Below are positions 13,075 through 21,769 of a stretch of DNA of 43,860 nt, in pieces. Position numbers and translations under genes: made by a program. Origin of the DNA: a virus; IMG/VR virus record IMGVR_UViG_3300005617_000236, positions 1 through 43,860 of that record; one strand, given 5' to 3'. Each line of letters opens with the position of its first letter. Positions within the stretch are counted from its first letter, which is position 1. A model generated the notes under the pieces. It was given only the letters and a program-made list of their open reading frames with translations, searched no databases and had not been told where the DNA came from.

Positions 13075-13574
13075 GACTGCTTCACCTTGTCGGCCGCGTC
13101 GATGTAGTCCCACACCTTGCGCAGCCGAGGCAGGAGCAGGAGATCTTTGTTGGCGGTCCAGATCTTAACGAGCGGGTCGAGCGCGATCCTGCCTTCGTAA
13201 GAAGGCCAGCTCACGTGCGGCTTGTCGTCCTTCAGACCGTGGTAGAGCCCGTACTTCCGGCACTCCTCGTCGAGGATCTCGAAGTCCCGCTCACCCCACC
13301 GGACGACCCGCTTGGGGGCCTCCTGGACGATCAGCGCGCAGTCGTCGCCCAGGCCGTAGTTGTGGGCGCTGAGGCCGGCTGGGGCCGCCCTGGGGCCGCC
13401 CTCCAAGTACTTCTGGTAGAGCTGGTGACTCGCGCCCCAGGACCGGAAGCCCTCGGTGGAGATGTACCGCGCGCCGCGGGCGGCGCAGGCGGCCTTCACC
13501 GCGAGCAGCTTCTCGAGGAAGGGCGGGTAGTAGTGATCCAGGTTGATCGCTCGGAGGAAGAGGTCGCGGGGCAT
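13071..13574 (-). CDS. M15 peptidase endolysin (L-Ala-D-Glu or D-Ala-D-Ala type)
   Basis: This 167-residue enzyme has the peptidase M15/VanY zinc motif SAHNYGLGDD (His71 and Asp78 as ligands) and the third ligand region KPHVSWP (His120, Trp123), preceded by EGFRSWGASHQLY, the typical substrate-binding part of phage L-alanyl-D-glutamate peptidases. It cleaves peptide cross-links of the host cell wall. No signal peptide or separate wall-binding domain is seen, so export should depend on a holin. ATG 13574 overlaps the upstream stop by one base. Confidence 0.85.
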   Translation of the reverse strand: MPRDLFLRAINLDHYYPPFLEKLLAVKAACAARGARYISTEGFRSWGASHQLYQKYLEGGPRAAPAGLSAHNYGLGDDCALIVQEAPKRVVRWGERDFEILDEECRKYGLYHGLKDDKPHVSWPSYEGRIALDPLVKIWTANKDLLLLPRLRKVWDYIDAADKVKQS

Positions 13575-13768
13575 CACCCGCCCCCGAGGAAGAACGCGAT
13601 CACCTTGGACCCCAGGTGACAGGGCGCCTGCCAGTCCGGCGGGAGTAGGGGGCATAGCTCGCCGAGCGTGATCCCGGCAACAACGACGCCGGCGCGCAGG
13701 GCGAGCTTGCGAATGCGAGCCTTACGGTGCTCGATCTGCTGCCGCGTGCGCGTGAGGCGGTCGGTCAT
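13574..13768 (-). CDS. Small membrane protein of the lysis cassette
   Basis: This 64-residue protein has a very basic N-terminus (residues 1-24) and two hydrophobic stretches (about 24-41 and 55-63). It lies directly before the endolysin (one-base overlap) and its first 47 bases overlap another membrane protein gene in a different frame. The charge pattern would place the N-terminus inside. It may be a holin or antiholin partner; no family is recognised. Confidence 0.5.
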   Translation of the reverse strand: MTDRLTRTRQQIEHRKARIRKLALRAGVVVAGITLGELCPLLPPDWQAPCHLGSKVIAFFLGGG

Positions 13769-13868
13769 GGCAGGCTCCGTGACGCCTGTGGGAGAAGCCC
13801 CCGACCACGACGCCGATCGCGAGCAGCAGCACCACGTCGAACACGATCTCTTTGATCACGTTACGCAT
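13722..13868 (-). CDS. Small single-span membrane protein, overlaps next gene
   Basis: The 48-residue product begins MRNVIKEI and has one strong transmembrane helix (about residues 9-24), followed by a His/Arg/Ala-rich tail. It starts eight bases inside the end of the upstream structural gene and overlaps the following lysis gene by 47 bases in another frame. It could be a pinholin or antiholin; the tail coded within the overlap looks unconserved in composition. Moderate confidence as a gene. Confidence 0.5.
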   Translation of the reverse strand: MRNVIKEIVFDVVLLLAIGVVVGGFSHRRHGACHDRPPHAHAAADRAP

Positions 13869-14451
13869 AGGTCAGCTTCTGGGTGAGCGCGAGGCCGCCG
13901 TTCACGAAGACCTGCAAGAGCAGGTCCTCCACGGCGGTGTCGGTGACGCGGAACGAGAACAGCCCGGCCGCGTCCGTGGTCATCCACATCACGTTCTCGC
14001 CGGTGGCGGGGTTCACGGCCTTCTTCACCGTCCCGACCGGCGTGCCGGCCGCGGCGAGGTCGCCCTGGTCCGCCGTCACGGCGAGCGAGCGGATCATGAC
14101 CTCCACGGCCGCGGTGAGCGCGCTGCCGGAGATGTCGGTGACCGACCCGACCACGTCGAAAGCGTTCGCGACGACCGCGCCCTCGAGTCCCGGAGTGAGG
14201 TTCACGCGCAGCGGCAGGTTGCCGGTCTGCCGGTTGAGCTCGATCCACTTCACGCCGGTCCAGACCAGCTCGGCCGACTCGTTGGTCGCGAGCACGAGCG
14301 CGCCGTTCTTGAAGCTCTGCGTGGACGAATCCACGAGGCTCGCGCTGGCCGTGCCGAGGTTGATCACGTTGATCACCTCGCCGGGCCGCGCGCCCGCGGG
14401 CAGCGCGGAGACTGCCGCGAGAGAACCGTCCCTGATGACGTTGAGACTCAT
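13861..14451 (-). CDS. Predicted beta-rich virion or fibre-associated protein
   Basis: The 196-residue protein is rich in Ala, Val, Thr and Ser with regular strand-turn patterns. The C-terminal part (ENVMWMTTDAAGLFSFRVTD, then LLLQVFVNGGL) looks like an immunoglobulin-like or fibre domain; the start (GEVINVINLGTASASL) resembles capsid- or fibre-binding strands. There is no signal peptide, unlike the three genes upstream. It lies between fibre-like genes and the lysis cassette. I infer a structural role from composition and place. Confidence 0.5.
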   Translation of the reverse strand: MSLNVIRDGSLAAVSALPAGARPGEVINVINLGTASASLVDSSTQSFKNGALVLATNESAELVWTGVKWIELNRQTGNLPLRVNLTPGLEGAVVANAFDVVGSVTDISGSALTAAVEVMIRSLAVTADQGDLAAAGTPVGTVKKAVNPATGENVMWMTTDAAGLFSFRVTDTAVEDLLLQVFVNGGLALTQKLTYA

Positions 14452-14723
14452 GGTGTACCTCCGTCGTTCCAGCCGTTGTCGATGGCAGCCATCTGGTCAG
14501 CGATCTGCTTCGCCGTGTTGCACTTGGCGACGCCGGGGATCTGCTGTGTGGTGGGAGTGACGCCGCCCGGCACGGACGCAAATCCGGAGCATGCTCCGCC
14601 GTCCTGAGACAAGATGACGGTGAGCATCGTGGCCTTGGGCGGCTGAACCGGAGCGGGCACGATGCAGGTTTGGGCAATGGCGATGCTGGCAACGAGGACT
14701 GCGATGGCGATGATGGTTTTCAC
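14448..14723 (-). CDS. Small secreted protein with signal peptide
   Basis: The 91-residue product starts with a short Sec signal (MKTIIAIAVLVASIAIAQTC; likely cleavage near residue 17) followed by a Pro/Thr-rich body with cysteines (about 20, 45, 68) that could form disulfides. It is ATGA-coupled to both neighbours. It might be a periplasmic or surface protein rather than part of the particle. No family is recognised; secretion is a solid inference. Confidence 0.6.
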   Translation of the reverse strand: MKTIIAIAVLVASIAIAQTCIVPAPVQPPKATMLTVILSQDGGACSGFASVPGGVTPTTQQIPGVAKCNTAKQIADQMAAIDNGWNDGGTP

Positions 14724-15901
14724 ATGAACTCCACGGTGAGGCCGTCCATCGTGACGTCGGTGGTGGTGGCGGTGGTGGTCTTGCCCTTGATGGTGATAGT
14801 GGCGGTTTCGGTCTGCGTTCCAGCGGTTCTTGCGGCCTGATATAGTACAGTGTTTGCATCAACGCTTGATACGGTTGTCCCCATTGGATTCCATGCTTCA
14901 GCATAGATATCTTGCGTGTTTGAGCCCGAGCGGCACACGGTGGCCTGAAAACTCCAAGTCGTGTTGGCGATCGACGGCGTGAGAATCTTGCTGATGATTG
15001 TCTGTGAGCCGAAGTCGAGCGCGACCGTCTTCGCGTTCGCGTTGTTCAGCGCCGTGCCCCAGCCCTTGATGCGCAGGCAGCGGTTCGTCGCGACGAGCGC
15101 GTTCGCCGGGAGCGTGTAACTGATGAGGTTGCTGGCGCCCGAGCTGGTGACGTCGGCTGTGGTGGCGTTCGCGAGGCCGCCGATGGGAACGAGGTTCCCG
15201 ACCGTCCCCATCGTGTTCTGCGTGACACCGTTGTACGCGACGTTGAAGAGGCTCGCGGCGTTGGCTCCGGTGCCAAGACTGAAGACCCAGTCCGCCGCAT
15301 CGAGAGTGTTCTGCGGGTACACTTTCACCATTGCAGATGCGGCGGTAGCGCCAGCGGTCGCGGCTGCGATGTTCGTGGTGATGCGCCCCGTGTTCACGCC
15401 GTCCACGGAGCCGAGGTAGAGCAGCGCGTTGGAGTCACTTATCGTCAGCGGTGTACCGGCAGTCGTGAGCGGTCCCGCGAACGTCACCGTGGTGCCGTCG
15501 CTGCTCGCGTAGTCGCTTGCGCCCGCGCCGAAGTCGATGCGCGAGCCGTTCACCGTGCTCAGAAAGCAATAGTGACCGCTCTGCGCCGTACAGTTGTAGA
15601 AGCCAGCGCTTGAGAAGGCCGGGCTGTTCGACTGGGTCCCCGTGCTGACGATGCTGGAGTTTCCAGAGCACGTCATGACGCCCGTGGACGTGAAGGTACA
15701 CCCTGCGAACGACGAGCCAGATCCACCCAGCACGGGGTTCAATCCGCTGTTTCCGCCCTGGACCGGCTGGGCCATGGCGAGGGGCGCCGCGACGATCGCC
15801 GCGCACAGGAACACGCTGAGCACGACCATCCACGGCTTGACGTGATCGCGCTTTGGCGTTTTCTCGACCTGTTCCTCGAGCTGCTCGAAAGGGTGTTTCA
15901 T
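14720..15901 (-). CDS. Fibre-like beta-rich protein with signal peptide or membrane anchor
   Basis: The 393-residue protein starts with a charged cytoplasmic stretch (residues 1-22), a hydrophobic segment (23-43, ending AMA) and a mature part dominated by Ser, Thr, Gly, Ala and Asn in repeating strands, the look of a phage fibre or spike. A few cysteines lie at about 68-110. Parts of the gene (around 14820-14900) are visibly richer in A and T than neighbours, as expected of exchanged host-range genes. A Sec-type N-terminus on a fibre-like protein is odd. The call rests on composition, not on a recognised domain. Confidence 0.55.
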   Translation of the reverse strand: MKHPFEQLEEQVEKTPKRDHVKPWMVVLSVFLCAAIVAAPLAMAQPVQGGNSGLNPVLGGSGSSFAGCTFTSTGVMTCSGNSSIVSTGTQSNSPAFSSAGFYNCTAQSGHYCFLSTVNGSRIDFGAGASDYASSDGTTVTFAGPLTTAGTPLTISDSNALLYLGSVDGVNTGRITTNIAAATAGATAASAMVKVYPQNTLDAADWVFSLGTGANAASLFNVAYNGVTQNTMGTVGNLVPIGGLANATTADVTSSGASNLISYTLPANALVATNRCLRIKGWGTALNNANAKTVALDFGSQTIISKILTPSIANTTWSFQATVCRSGSNTQDIYAEAWNPMGTTVSSVDANTVLYQAARTAGTQTETATITIKGKTTTATTTDVTMDGLTVEFM

Positions 15902-16395
15902 GGGGTGATCGGGAGTCCCTTGCGGATTGAGATCGTCGCGACCACGGTCGTTCCGCCGGAGACCGTAACCGCGTCAGGGAGCCACACGATCCGGCCGATG
16001 CCGGACCACATCTGCTTGTCACCGGAGGCCGCGTCACGCTGCCCCGTCGCGGGGGTCCAGTCGAGCGGCGTGTACGCGAACCACCGGTACGTCACGGTGC
16101 CCGCGCCCTCGCTGACCGGCATGTACACGTAGCAGCGCATCGTGCCGCCCGTGATCGTGCGCGTCGACTCGGCCGACAGCGTCGAGGCCACCGCCCCGCC
16201 GCGGTCCATCTCGAGCCCGGAGGTCGCGGTGAGCGCGGCGACGTTGGTCGCGAGCGAGTCGGCCACCGTGAAGGTCTTCGACTTGACGACCAGCTGGGAT
16301 CCGATCTTGGTCCCGGTTGCGTTGTCGAGCGCGTAGGCCGACCCGGCCAGGAAGGCCCCGAGCAGCACCGCAGAGATCACGAATCGCTTCAGCAT
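15898..16395 (-). CDS. Beta-rich protein with Sec signal peptide
   Basis: This 165-residue protein has a clear signal peptide (MLKRFVISAVLLGAFLAGSAYA, cleavage expected after residue 22) and a Thr/Val/Gly-rich body of strands (for example GTMRCYVYMPVSEGAGTVTY). It is the first of three consecutive genes with Sec-type starts, all ATGA-coupled to each other, following the ejection protein genes. The body resembles small fibre or head-binding proteins. Its destination, particle or periplasm, cannot be told from sequence. Confidence 0.6.
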   Translation of the reverse strand: MLKRFVISAVLLGAFLAGSAYALDNATGTKIGSQLVVKSKTFTVADSLATNVAALTATSGLEMDRGGAVASTLSAESTRTITGGTMRCYVYMPVSEGAGTVTYRWFAYTPLDWTPATGQRDAASGDKQMWSGIGRIVWLPDAVTVSGGTTVVATISIRKGLPITP

Positions 16396-16399
16396 CAGG

Positions 16400-18736
16400 T
16401 CACCGATTTTCCAGGCGCTGGGCCTGGGTTTGGAGGTTCTTCTCCACGTCGAGCTTCTCGCGCCCGTCTGGCTTGGAGGGCATCGGGGGTTTGCTAACGG
16501 CGTGGGTTCGCTGGATCAACGCCGTGATCTTGGGATCGTCGAGCTCGCCCACGAGCATGCCCACCTGGGCGCGCTGCTTCAAGGTGAGGGGCTTCTTCAG
16601 CTCGGCCAACCGCGCGGAAGCCCGGTCCCGGAACTCCTGGTACAGCCGCGGGTAGACGTTCCGCAGGGCCTCCATCGCCTCGGGGGTCACCTGCCCGTGC
16701 GCCATCTGGTCGAACACGCCGGCGGGGTTCGCCACGGCGTCCACGCACCGGAACCACGTGCGGAGCTCGGCTCGAGACGGCTGCCAGGGCTGCTGGAGCG
16801 CCACCGGGAGGTTCGCATTGGGGTCCTTGGGCGCCCGCTCGGCGAGGTACTTCGCCGCGCTCAGGGCCGTGAGGGTCGCCGTGCCGGCGGCGCCGGGGGC
16901 GGTCTCGCCGAGGGTTTTCGAGATCAGGTTCGGGCTGTTCACGAGCTCCTGGAGCTTCCCCATCACCTTGTCGTACTCGGCGCGGGTGGGCTCGCGGTCC
17001 TTGGGCTTCTCGCTGGTGCCGCCGAGGAAGCCGTCGACCGCCTTGTCGATCCGCGCGCCGTTCTCGTCGACCGCGTTGAACAGCGTGCCGAGCCGGTGCG
17101 CCTTGTCGGTGAACTCCGGGATCGCCTTGGGGTCCTCGGGCTGCATGCCGACCGACGACAGGTACATCGGGTCGCTCTGCGCGAGCGTCGTGTGCGCGTG
17201 CAGCAGCTCCATCGTGCCGGCCGCGGCGGCGTTCTCGAGCGTCGCCCGGAACGGCCCACCGAACGTAGGCGAGGCCTCGAGCCCGGCCTCGATCGTCTTG
17301 CGGAGACCTGCTGCGATCTTGGGCAGGACCTGCGACTGCGACATGGCCTCGAGCGCGCTGCCGACCGCGAAGCCGCCGCGCTCGCGCAGCAGCTTGTGGG
17401 CCGCGGCGCCGGCGAGCCCCGCCGCGAGCCCTGCGGGGCCGTGCAGCATGGCGCCCAGGTGTCCAGCCCCCACGCCGATCAGGTAGTCGGTCGGCGAGTA
17501 CGCGCGGTTCTGAAGCGTGCGGTCGGCGGTCTTCTGGGCGAGCTCGCTGATCCGGTTCGAGAGGTAGTAGTCGCGGTTGCTGCGCTCCAGGATGTCGCCG
17601 AGCTCGGGGTCGATCTTCCGAGCCTGCGCCAGGATCTCGTCTTGGAGCTCGCCGCGCATGCGGAACATGCTGTCCTTGACGCCCTTGGAGTCCATCGCGC
17701 CGGTGCGCTTCAGCATGTCCGACGCGGTCTCCCACGCCTTCTGGAAGGTCATGGGCGCCTCGATCGGGCTGCCCGGCATGGCGTAGGTCTTGCGGAAGTC
17801 CTTGATGATGCCCTCGAGCCCGTGGCGCACGTCCTTCATGGCCGGGTTCTGCTTCAGCTCGTCGGCGAACGCCTGCATCTTGTCCGCGGCGGCGTGGGGG
17901 TCGAAGGCGTCGGGCATGCGCGAGTCGAGGTCAGACAGCGAAGCGCCGATCTCGCCCCAGGCCTGCTGGGCGCGCTCACGGGCGCGCTGCGCGACCGTCT
18001 CGGAGTTGGGCAGGCCCTTGAAGAACCCGTTGTCGATCCCAAACCGGCCGAGCTCCTGGAAGTTCTTGCCGGTCGCCTTCTTGCTGAGATCTCCAGGCAT
18101 CGTGATCTGACGCATCACAGAGGTCTCGGCGAGCTCACCGAGGGAGTCTGTCAGCGCGCGGCCCCCGAACGCCTTCACCAGCGCCGAGCGGCTGACGTCT
18201 GCGACCTTGCCCAGCACCGGGGTCAGCACCCCGCCCGCGAGCATGCCGCCCATCACGCCGGCAGCGACGTTCTCGCCGGCCAGCTTGGAGTCGCCGAAGG
18301 CGTCCTCGTGGATCGCGCTGCCGAGACCGAACAAGCCGCCCTCGACGGATCCCTGGATCACGCGCTGGCTGAGCTTGGTGGCGCCCTCGAGCTCGGCGAC
18401 GCCCTTCGCGAGCTTCGTCGCGCCCGTGGGCAGCGGCGTGAACAGGCCGACAGCCTCACCGACGCCCGCGGCGACCGGGTTGGCCTCCTGGCGCGCGAGG
18501 ATCTCCTTCGGGTCGCGACCCGCGCCCTTGAGCGCACCGGCCTGAGCAACGTCGCTCAGGCTGAAGGTCGCGGTACGCAGCGCGCCCTCGATGCCCGCGC
18601 GCAAGGGGTGCTTACCGGCCTCGCGGAGCTTGGCCTCGTCGGGCGTCTCGGGGCGGTAGCCCCGCTGCTGCGCCGCGGCGTAGTCGGACTCCGCGAGCTC
18701 GACGGTCGAACCGTCCGGCTTGACGAAGATCCCCAT
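16400..18736 (-). CDS. Large internal virion (DNA-ejection) protein
   Basis: This is a 778-residue protein, mostly helical, with long Ala/Gly-rich amphipathic and hydrophobic stretches (for example about 135-190, with GGLFGLGSAIHEDAF and AAGVMGGMLAGGVL, and 420-450). Such segments are typical of podovirus ejection proteins that form a conduit through the envelope. The start (ATG 18736, overlapping the upstream TAA) gives MGIFVKPDGSTVELAESDY, a pattern I have seen at the beginning of such proteins. It lies in the usual place after the nozzle and other virion proteins. No enzymatic motif is seen. Confidence 0.65.
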   Translation of the reverse strand: MGIFVKPDGSTVELAESDYAAAQQRGYRPETPDEAKLREAGKHPLRAGIEGALRTATFSLSDVAQAGALKGAGRDPKEILARQEANPVAAGVGEAVGLFTPLPTGATKLAKGVAELEGATKLSQRVIQGSVEGGLFGLGSAIHEDAFGDSKLAGENVAAGVMGGMLAGGVLTPVLGKVADVSRSALVKAFGGRALTDSLGELAETSVMRQITMPGDLSKKATGKNFQELGRFGIDNGFFKGLPNSETVAQRARERAQQAWGEIGASLSDLDSRMPDAFDPHAAADKMQAFADELKQNPAMKDVRHGLEGIIKDFRKTYAMPGSPIEAPMTFQKAWETASDMLKRTGAMDSKGVKDSMFRMRGELQDEILAQARKIDPELGDILERSNRDYYLSNRISELAQKTADRTLQNRAYSPTDYLIGVGAGHLGAMLHGPAGLAAGLAGAAAHKLLRERGGFAVGSALEAMSQSQVLPKIAAGLRKTIEAGLEASPTFGGPFRATLENAAAAGTMELLHAHTTLAQSDPMYLSSVGMQPEDPKAIPEFTDKAHRLGTLFNAVDENGARIDKAVDGFLGGTSEKPKDREPTRAEYDKVMGKLQELVNSPNLISKTLGETAPGAAGTATLTALSAAKYLAERAPKDPNANLPVALQQPWQPSRAELRTWFRCVDAVANPAGVFDQMAHGQVTPEAMEALRNVYPRLYQEFRDRASARLAELKKPLTLKQRAQVGMLVGELDDPKITALIQRTHAVSKPPMPSKPDGREKLDVEKNLQTQAQRLENR

Positions 18737-20688
18737 TACTCGACCGGCTTCTCGGACGGGAGCGGCGCTTGGTCGCCCTCGAGCGGCTTGAACCCGCCGG
18801 TGTTGTACCCGGCCGCGGTGAAGCCGTTGAGCATCGTCTCGCGGCTCTCCTTCACGACCTGCTTCAGGATCTTGAGCTTCAGCATGGCGTTGGTGTCGCC
18901 GGCCTTGGGCAGCAGGTCCTCCCACTGCTCGACGTCGTGCTTCTGGAGCACGGACTGGTCGATGTTGAGGCCGATCGTGCGCAGCGCCTGATCGCGCAGC
19001 GCATTGTACTTGGTCGCGTCGGTGCCGGGGACCTTGGCAGCGCCCTTCTCGACGAGGGAGCCCGGCACACCACCGACACCACCCTGGGCGCCGTAGAGGT
19101 TCTTGTAGCTGCTCTGGAGCTGGTTGAGCAGGTTGAAGCCCGCTTCGAACTTGCTCATCTTGTTGGCTTCCTCGGCCGGGAGGATCTTCCCACCCTTGCC
19201 GCCTGTGCCACCGCCGACCTTGATCGCCAGCTTGACCTGCTCCGCGCCGGCCTTCTCCTTGGCCTCGTACTCGTTGATCTGGTTCGCGCGCGTGTGCACG
19301 TAGCGGTCCTGGTCGGCCTTGTCCGCCTCCGCGCGCAGCTTCGCCGCCATCGCGGTCGCGTTCGCGACGTTGATCCGGCCGGCGTTCTCATTGGCCATCT
19401 GGTCGATCTTGTCGGCATAGAGCCGCTTGGAGCTGGCCTCCCAGAACTTGTTTCGCTCGAAAGCGTCGGCCTGGGCGCCGCGCAGCATCTTGATCACGTC
19501 CTGGTTCGCGCTGATCGTCGCCTTGGCGGCGTTCTTCGGAGCGTTGAACTCGGCCTCCTGGGCGTCGATGTCGTTCTTGATCGCTTGGTTCACCGACCCC
19601 AGCACGCCGGAGATGTCCCGGTTGTTGGCGGCCAGGAGCCCCACGCCGATCGCGAAGAGGACCTTGCTGTGCGACTGCCAGTAGCGCTCGGGGTCGGGGG
19701 TCTTGGTCGGGTCGCGGAGGATCTTCTCCGCTGCGTCCATGGCCGCGACCCGCTTGTCGACGTTCGTCTGGATCTCGTCGTCGCGCTTCTGCTGCGCCGC
19801 CGCGCGCGCCTCCTGCGCGTTGATGCTGTCCTGCTGGATCTTCGCGGCGCGGTTGTTGAACTCGGTCTGGGCCTCGGCGACGTCGCCGGCCGCGGCGACC
19901 TGATCCTTCAGGCTCTGCTGCCCGCGCGCGGCGAGCTCGCCGGTCTGGTCCGGCGGCATGGTTGGCGCCCCCGGCAAGCGCACTGCCGCGGACATGCTCG
20001 CCGAACTCGAGCTAGGGGCGGGAGCGGGCTTGCCGGGGACAGAAGTCGGGGGGATCGCGTTGGGCGGCCCCATGGCGGTGCGGCCCTCGGGCGTGCGACC
20101 CCAGGCCTCGGCGACCGGGGCGACGACGCCCTTGGCGATCGGGTCGATGATCTCGCCCACGGCGCGGCTGGCCATGGTAGGGATCGACGGGGGCAGCGAG
20201 GGGCCGGGCACGTCGGGCATCGGGCCGGCAGCGGTCTGGCCGCCCGGCACCATGAACGCCGGCTGGGGTGCGACCACGCGCTTGAGGGAGTCGAGCTGCC
20301 CGCCGAAGACCGAGCCGGTCTCCTCCGGGGTCATCGGAGACGGCTGCCCGGCCGGGTAGCGGCGCTGCTCGGCGCTGGGGATGTCCGGCGTGTTGTCGGC
20401 ACCGGTGGCCTTGAGCGCCTCGGAGATCACGCCGTGCTCGACGAACGCCTTCACGCCGCGCGACTTGTCCTTCTCCGACTTCTCCTTGTCGGGGCCGGGC
20501 TCCGCCTTCACGAAGCCCGAGCGCACCGCGTCGGCGCTGTCGAGAGTCTCCTTGCTCTTGTCGGCGACGGACTTCGCCTCGACGGTCGCGGCGCTCTTCT
20601 TGAACTCCGCCCACTGCTCGTCGGTCATGTCGTTCCGGGGGAACGTCACCTTCCGACCGTGGATCTCGATCTCGATCGAATCAGCCAC
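18736..20688 (-). CDS. Large internal virion or ejection protein
   Basis: The 650-residue protein starts at GTG with a short strand segment (IEIEIHGRKVTFP), then a Pro/Ala-rich, probably disordered region (100-240), then long charged helices with coiled-coil character (about 240-480). It contains an unusual Gly/Lys stretch (GGGTGGKGGK) near residue 505 and ends in a mixed C-terminal domain. Size, composition and position between the S74-domain protein and the large ejection protein suggest another component of the ejected complex. It overlaps the upstream gene by eight bases. Inferred from context. Confidence 0.6.
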   Translation of the reverse strand: MADSIEIEIHGRKVTFPRNDMTDEQWAEFKKSAATVEAKSVADKSKETLDSADAVRSGFVKAEPGPDKEKSEKDKSRGVKAFVEHGVISEALKATGADNTPDIPSAEQRRYPAGQPSPMTPEETGSVFGGQLDSLKRVVAPQPAFMVPGGQTAAGPMPDVPGPSLPPSIPTMASRAVGEIIDPIAKGVVAPVAEAWGRTPEGRTAMGPPNAIPPTSVPGKPAPAPSSSSASMSAAVRLPGAPTMPPDQTGELAARGQQSLKDQVAAAGDVAEAQTEFNNRAAKIQQDSINAQEARAAAQQKRDDEIQTNVDKRVAAMDAAEKILRDPTKTPDPERYWQSHSKVLFAIGVGLLAANNRDISGVLGSVNQAIKNDIDAQEAEFNAPKNAAKATISANQDVIKMLRGAQADAFERNKFWEASSKRLYADKIDQMANENAGRINVANATAMAAKLRAEADKADQDRYVHTRANQINEYEAKEKAGAEQVKLAIKVGGGTGGKGGKILPAEEANKMSKFEAGFNLLNQLQSSYKNLYGAQGGVGGVPGSLVEKGAAKVPGTDATKYNALRDQALRTIGLNIDQSVLQKHDVEQWEDLLPKAGDTNAMLKLKILKQVVKESRETMLNGFTAAGYNTGGFKPLEGDQAPLPSEKPVE

Positions 20689-21769
20689 GCTTGGCCTCCA
20701 GCTTCTTCAGCCGGCGGTGCAGCGCCGCCTGGGTCGCGAGCATGGTGCCGAGCCCCTTGCCGTAGTCGACGCCCTTGCCGTCTTCGGTCTCGAACACGAA
20801 CTCAGATCCGAGCTTCGACTTCTCGAGCTCCTGGGCCATCACCGAGACGCGGCGTCCCTTGCCGTGCTTCTCGTCCTTGTACTTGTACGAGTGCGGCTCG
20901 AGTGTGTCGAGGAACGCCGCGAGCTCGTCGTCTGCGTCCTTCACGTCTTCCTTGAGGCGTTCGTCGCTCATCGCGGAGAAGAGGCCGCCGAGGAAGCCGC
21001 CACCGCCCGATCCACCCTTGTAGGCCTCGGTCTTGAGCTTCTCCATGTCGAGCGCGGCCTGACGGTTCGCCTGATCCGCGGTGTAGCCCATCTGGAGGTA
21101 CTTCTGGACCATGTCGTCCTGCTGGGCCTGCTCCTGGAACATGAGCTGCTGCTGCCCGAGATCCTGCTGACGCACCTGACCCGTGGCCTGCCCCAGCATG
21201 GCGCGTGCCTGGAGCTGCTCCTGCATACGCAGCATGGCCGAGTCGGAGGCCGCCTGCTGGTTGGTCGCGGCGGTCGCGTTCATCGCGTTGTACGCGCCGG
21301 CGGCTGCACCGGGGCCGCGCCCCGAGGCCGCCATGGAGGCGTTGGCCGCGATGTTGCGGTCGGTGGCCTGCTGGAGCTGGTTCTGCGCGACGCTCGGGCC
21401 CCGCCCCTGCGCCTGATCCATGAGCATCTGGATCAGCTGCTGCTGCTGGAGCCGCGTCTGGTCGCCCTGGCCCTGCATGAGGGGTCGACCCTGGGCGTCG
21501 ACCGCGTTCTGCCGGTACGGATCACCGGAGATGCCCCAGTAGGCGTTGGGGTTCACCTGTCGCGCGCCGCCGATCAGGCCGGGGGCGTTGTTGTCGCCGA
21601 AGAAGACCTGCCCCGCGCCCGAGAGAACGTCGCCCGCCGCGGCTGCCGCATCACGGCCGGTCTTGTCGTTCGAGTTGTCGTTGATGCGCGCCTGACGGTA
21701 CGCCAAGTCACCGAGCTTGTTGCCGATGCCCTGGTTGTTGTCGGGGTTGTAGTTGGGATTGTAAGGCAT
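20681..21769 (-). CDS. Virion protein with C-terminal S74 chaperone/peptidase domain
   Basis: This is a 362-residue protein. Residues 1-260 are Gln/Ala-rich, low complexity and partly helical. The last 95 residues match the intramolecular chaperone auto-processing domain of the peptidase S74 family: SDERLKEDV (Ser268 and Lys273, the catalytic pair), HSYKYKD, VSVMAQEL, and a final VDYGKGLGTMLATQAALHRRL helix. Such domains fold trimers of fibres and spikes and then cut themselves off; versions also occur in podovirus internal or tail proteins near the ejection genes, as here. It begins one base inside the nozzle stop. Confidence 0.8.
   Translation of the reverse strand: MPYNPNYNPDNNQGIGNKLGDLAYRQARINDNSNDKTGRDAAAAAGDVLSGAGQVFFGDNNAPGLIGGARQVNPNAYWGISGDPYRQNAVDAQGRPLMQGQGDQTRLQQQQLIQMLMDQAQGRGPSVAQNQLQQATDRNIAANASMAASGRGPGAAAGAYNAMNATAATNQQAASDSAMLRMQEQLQARAMLGQATGQVRQQDLGQQQLMFQEQAQQDDMVQKYLQMGYTADQANRQAALDMEKLKTEAYKGGSGGGGFLGGLFSAMSDERLKEDVKDADDELAAFLDTLEPHSYKYKDEKHGKGRRVSVMAQELEKSKLGSEFVFETEDGKGVDYGKGLGTMLATQAALHRRLKKLEAKRG

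Noticed and set aside
16430-18991. A 853-residue plus-strand open frame antisense to the large ejection protein
   Set aside because: It is an antisense shadow caused by high third-position GC: its composition is Arg/Leu/Val-rich without domains, it has no ribosome site, and the minus-strand genes fit the operon overlaps.
18769-20955. A 728-residue plus-strand open frame antisense to virion genes
   Set aside because: Same reason: it spans two well-supported minus-strand genes, has repetitive Leu/Val/Arg/Gly composition and no recognisable motif.
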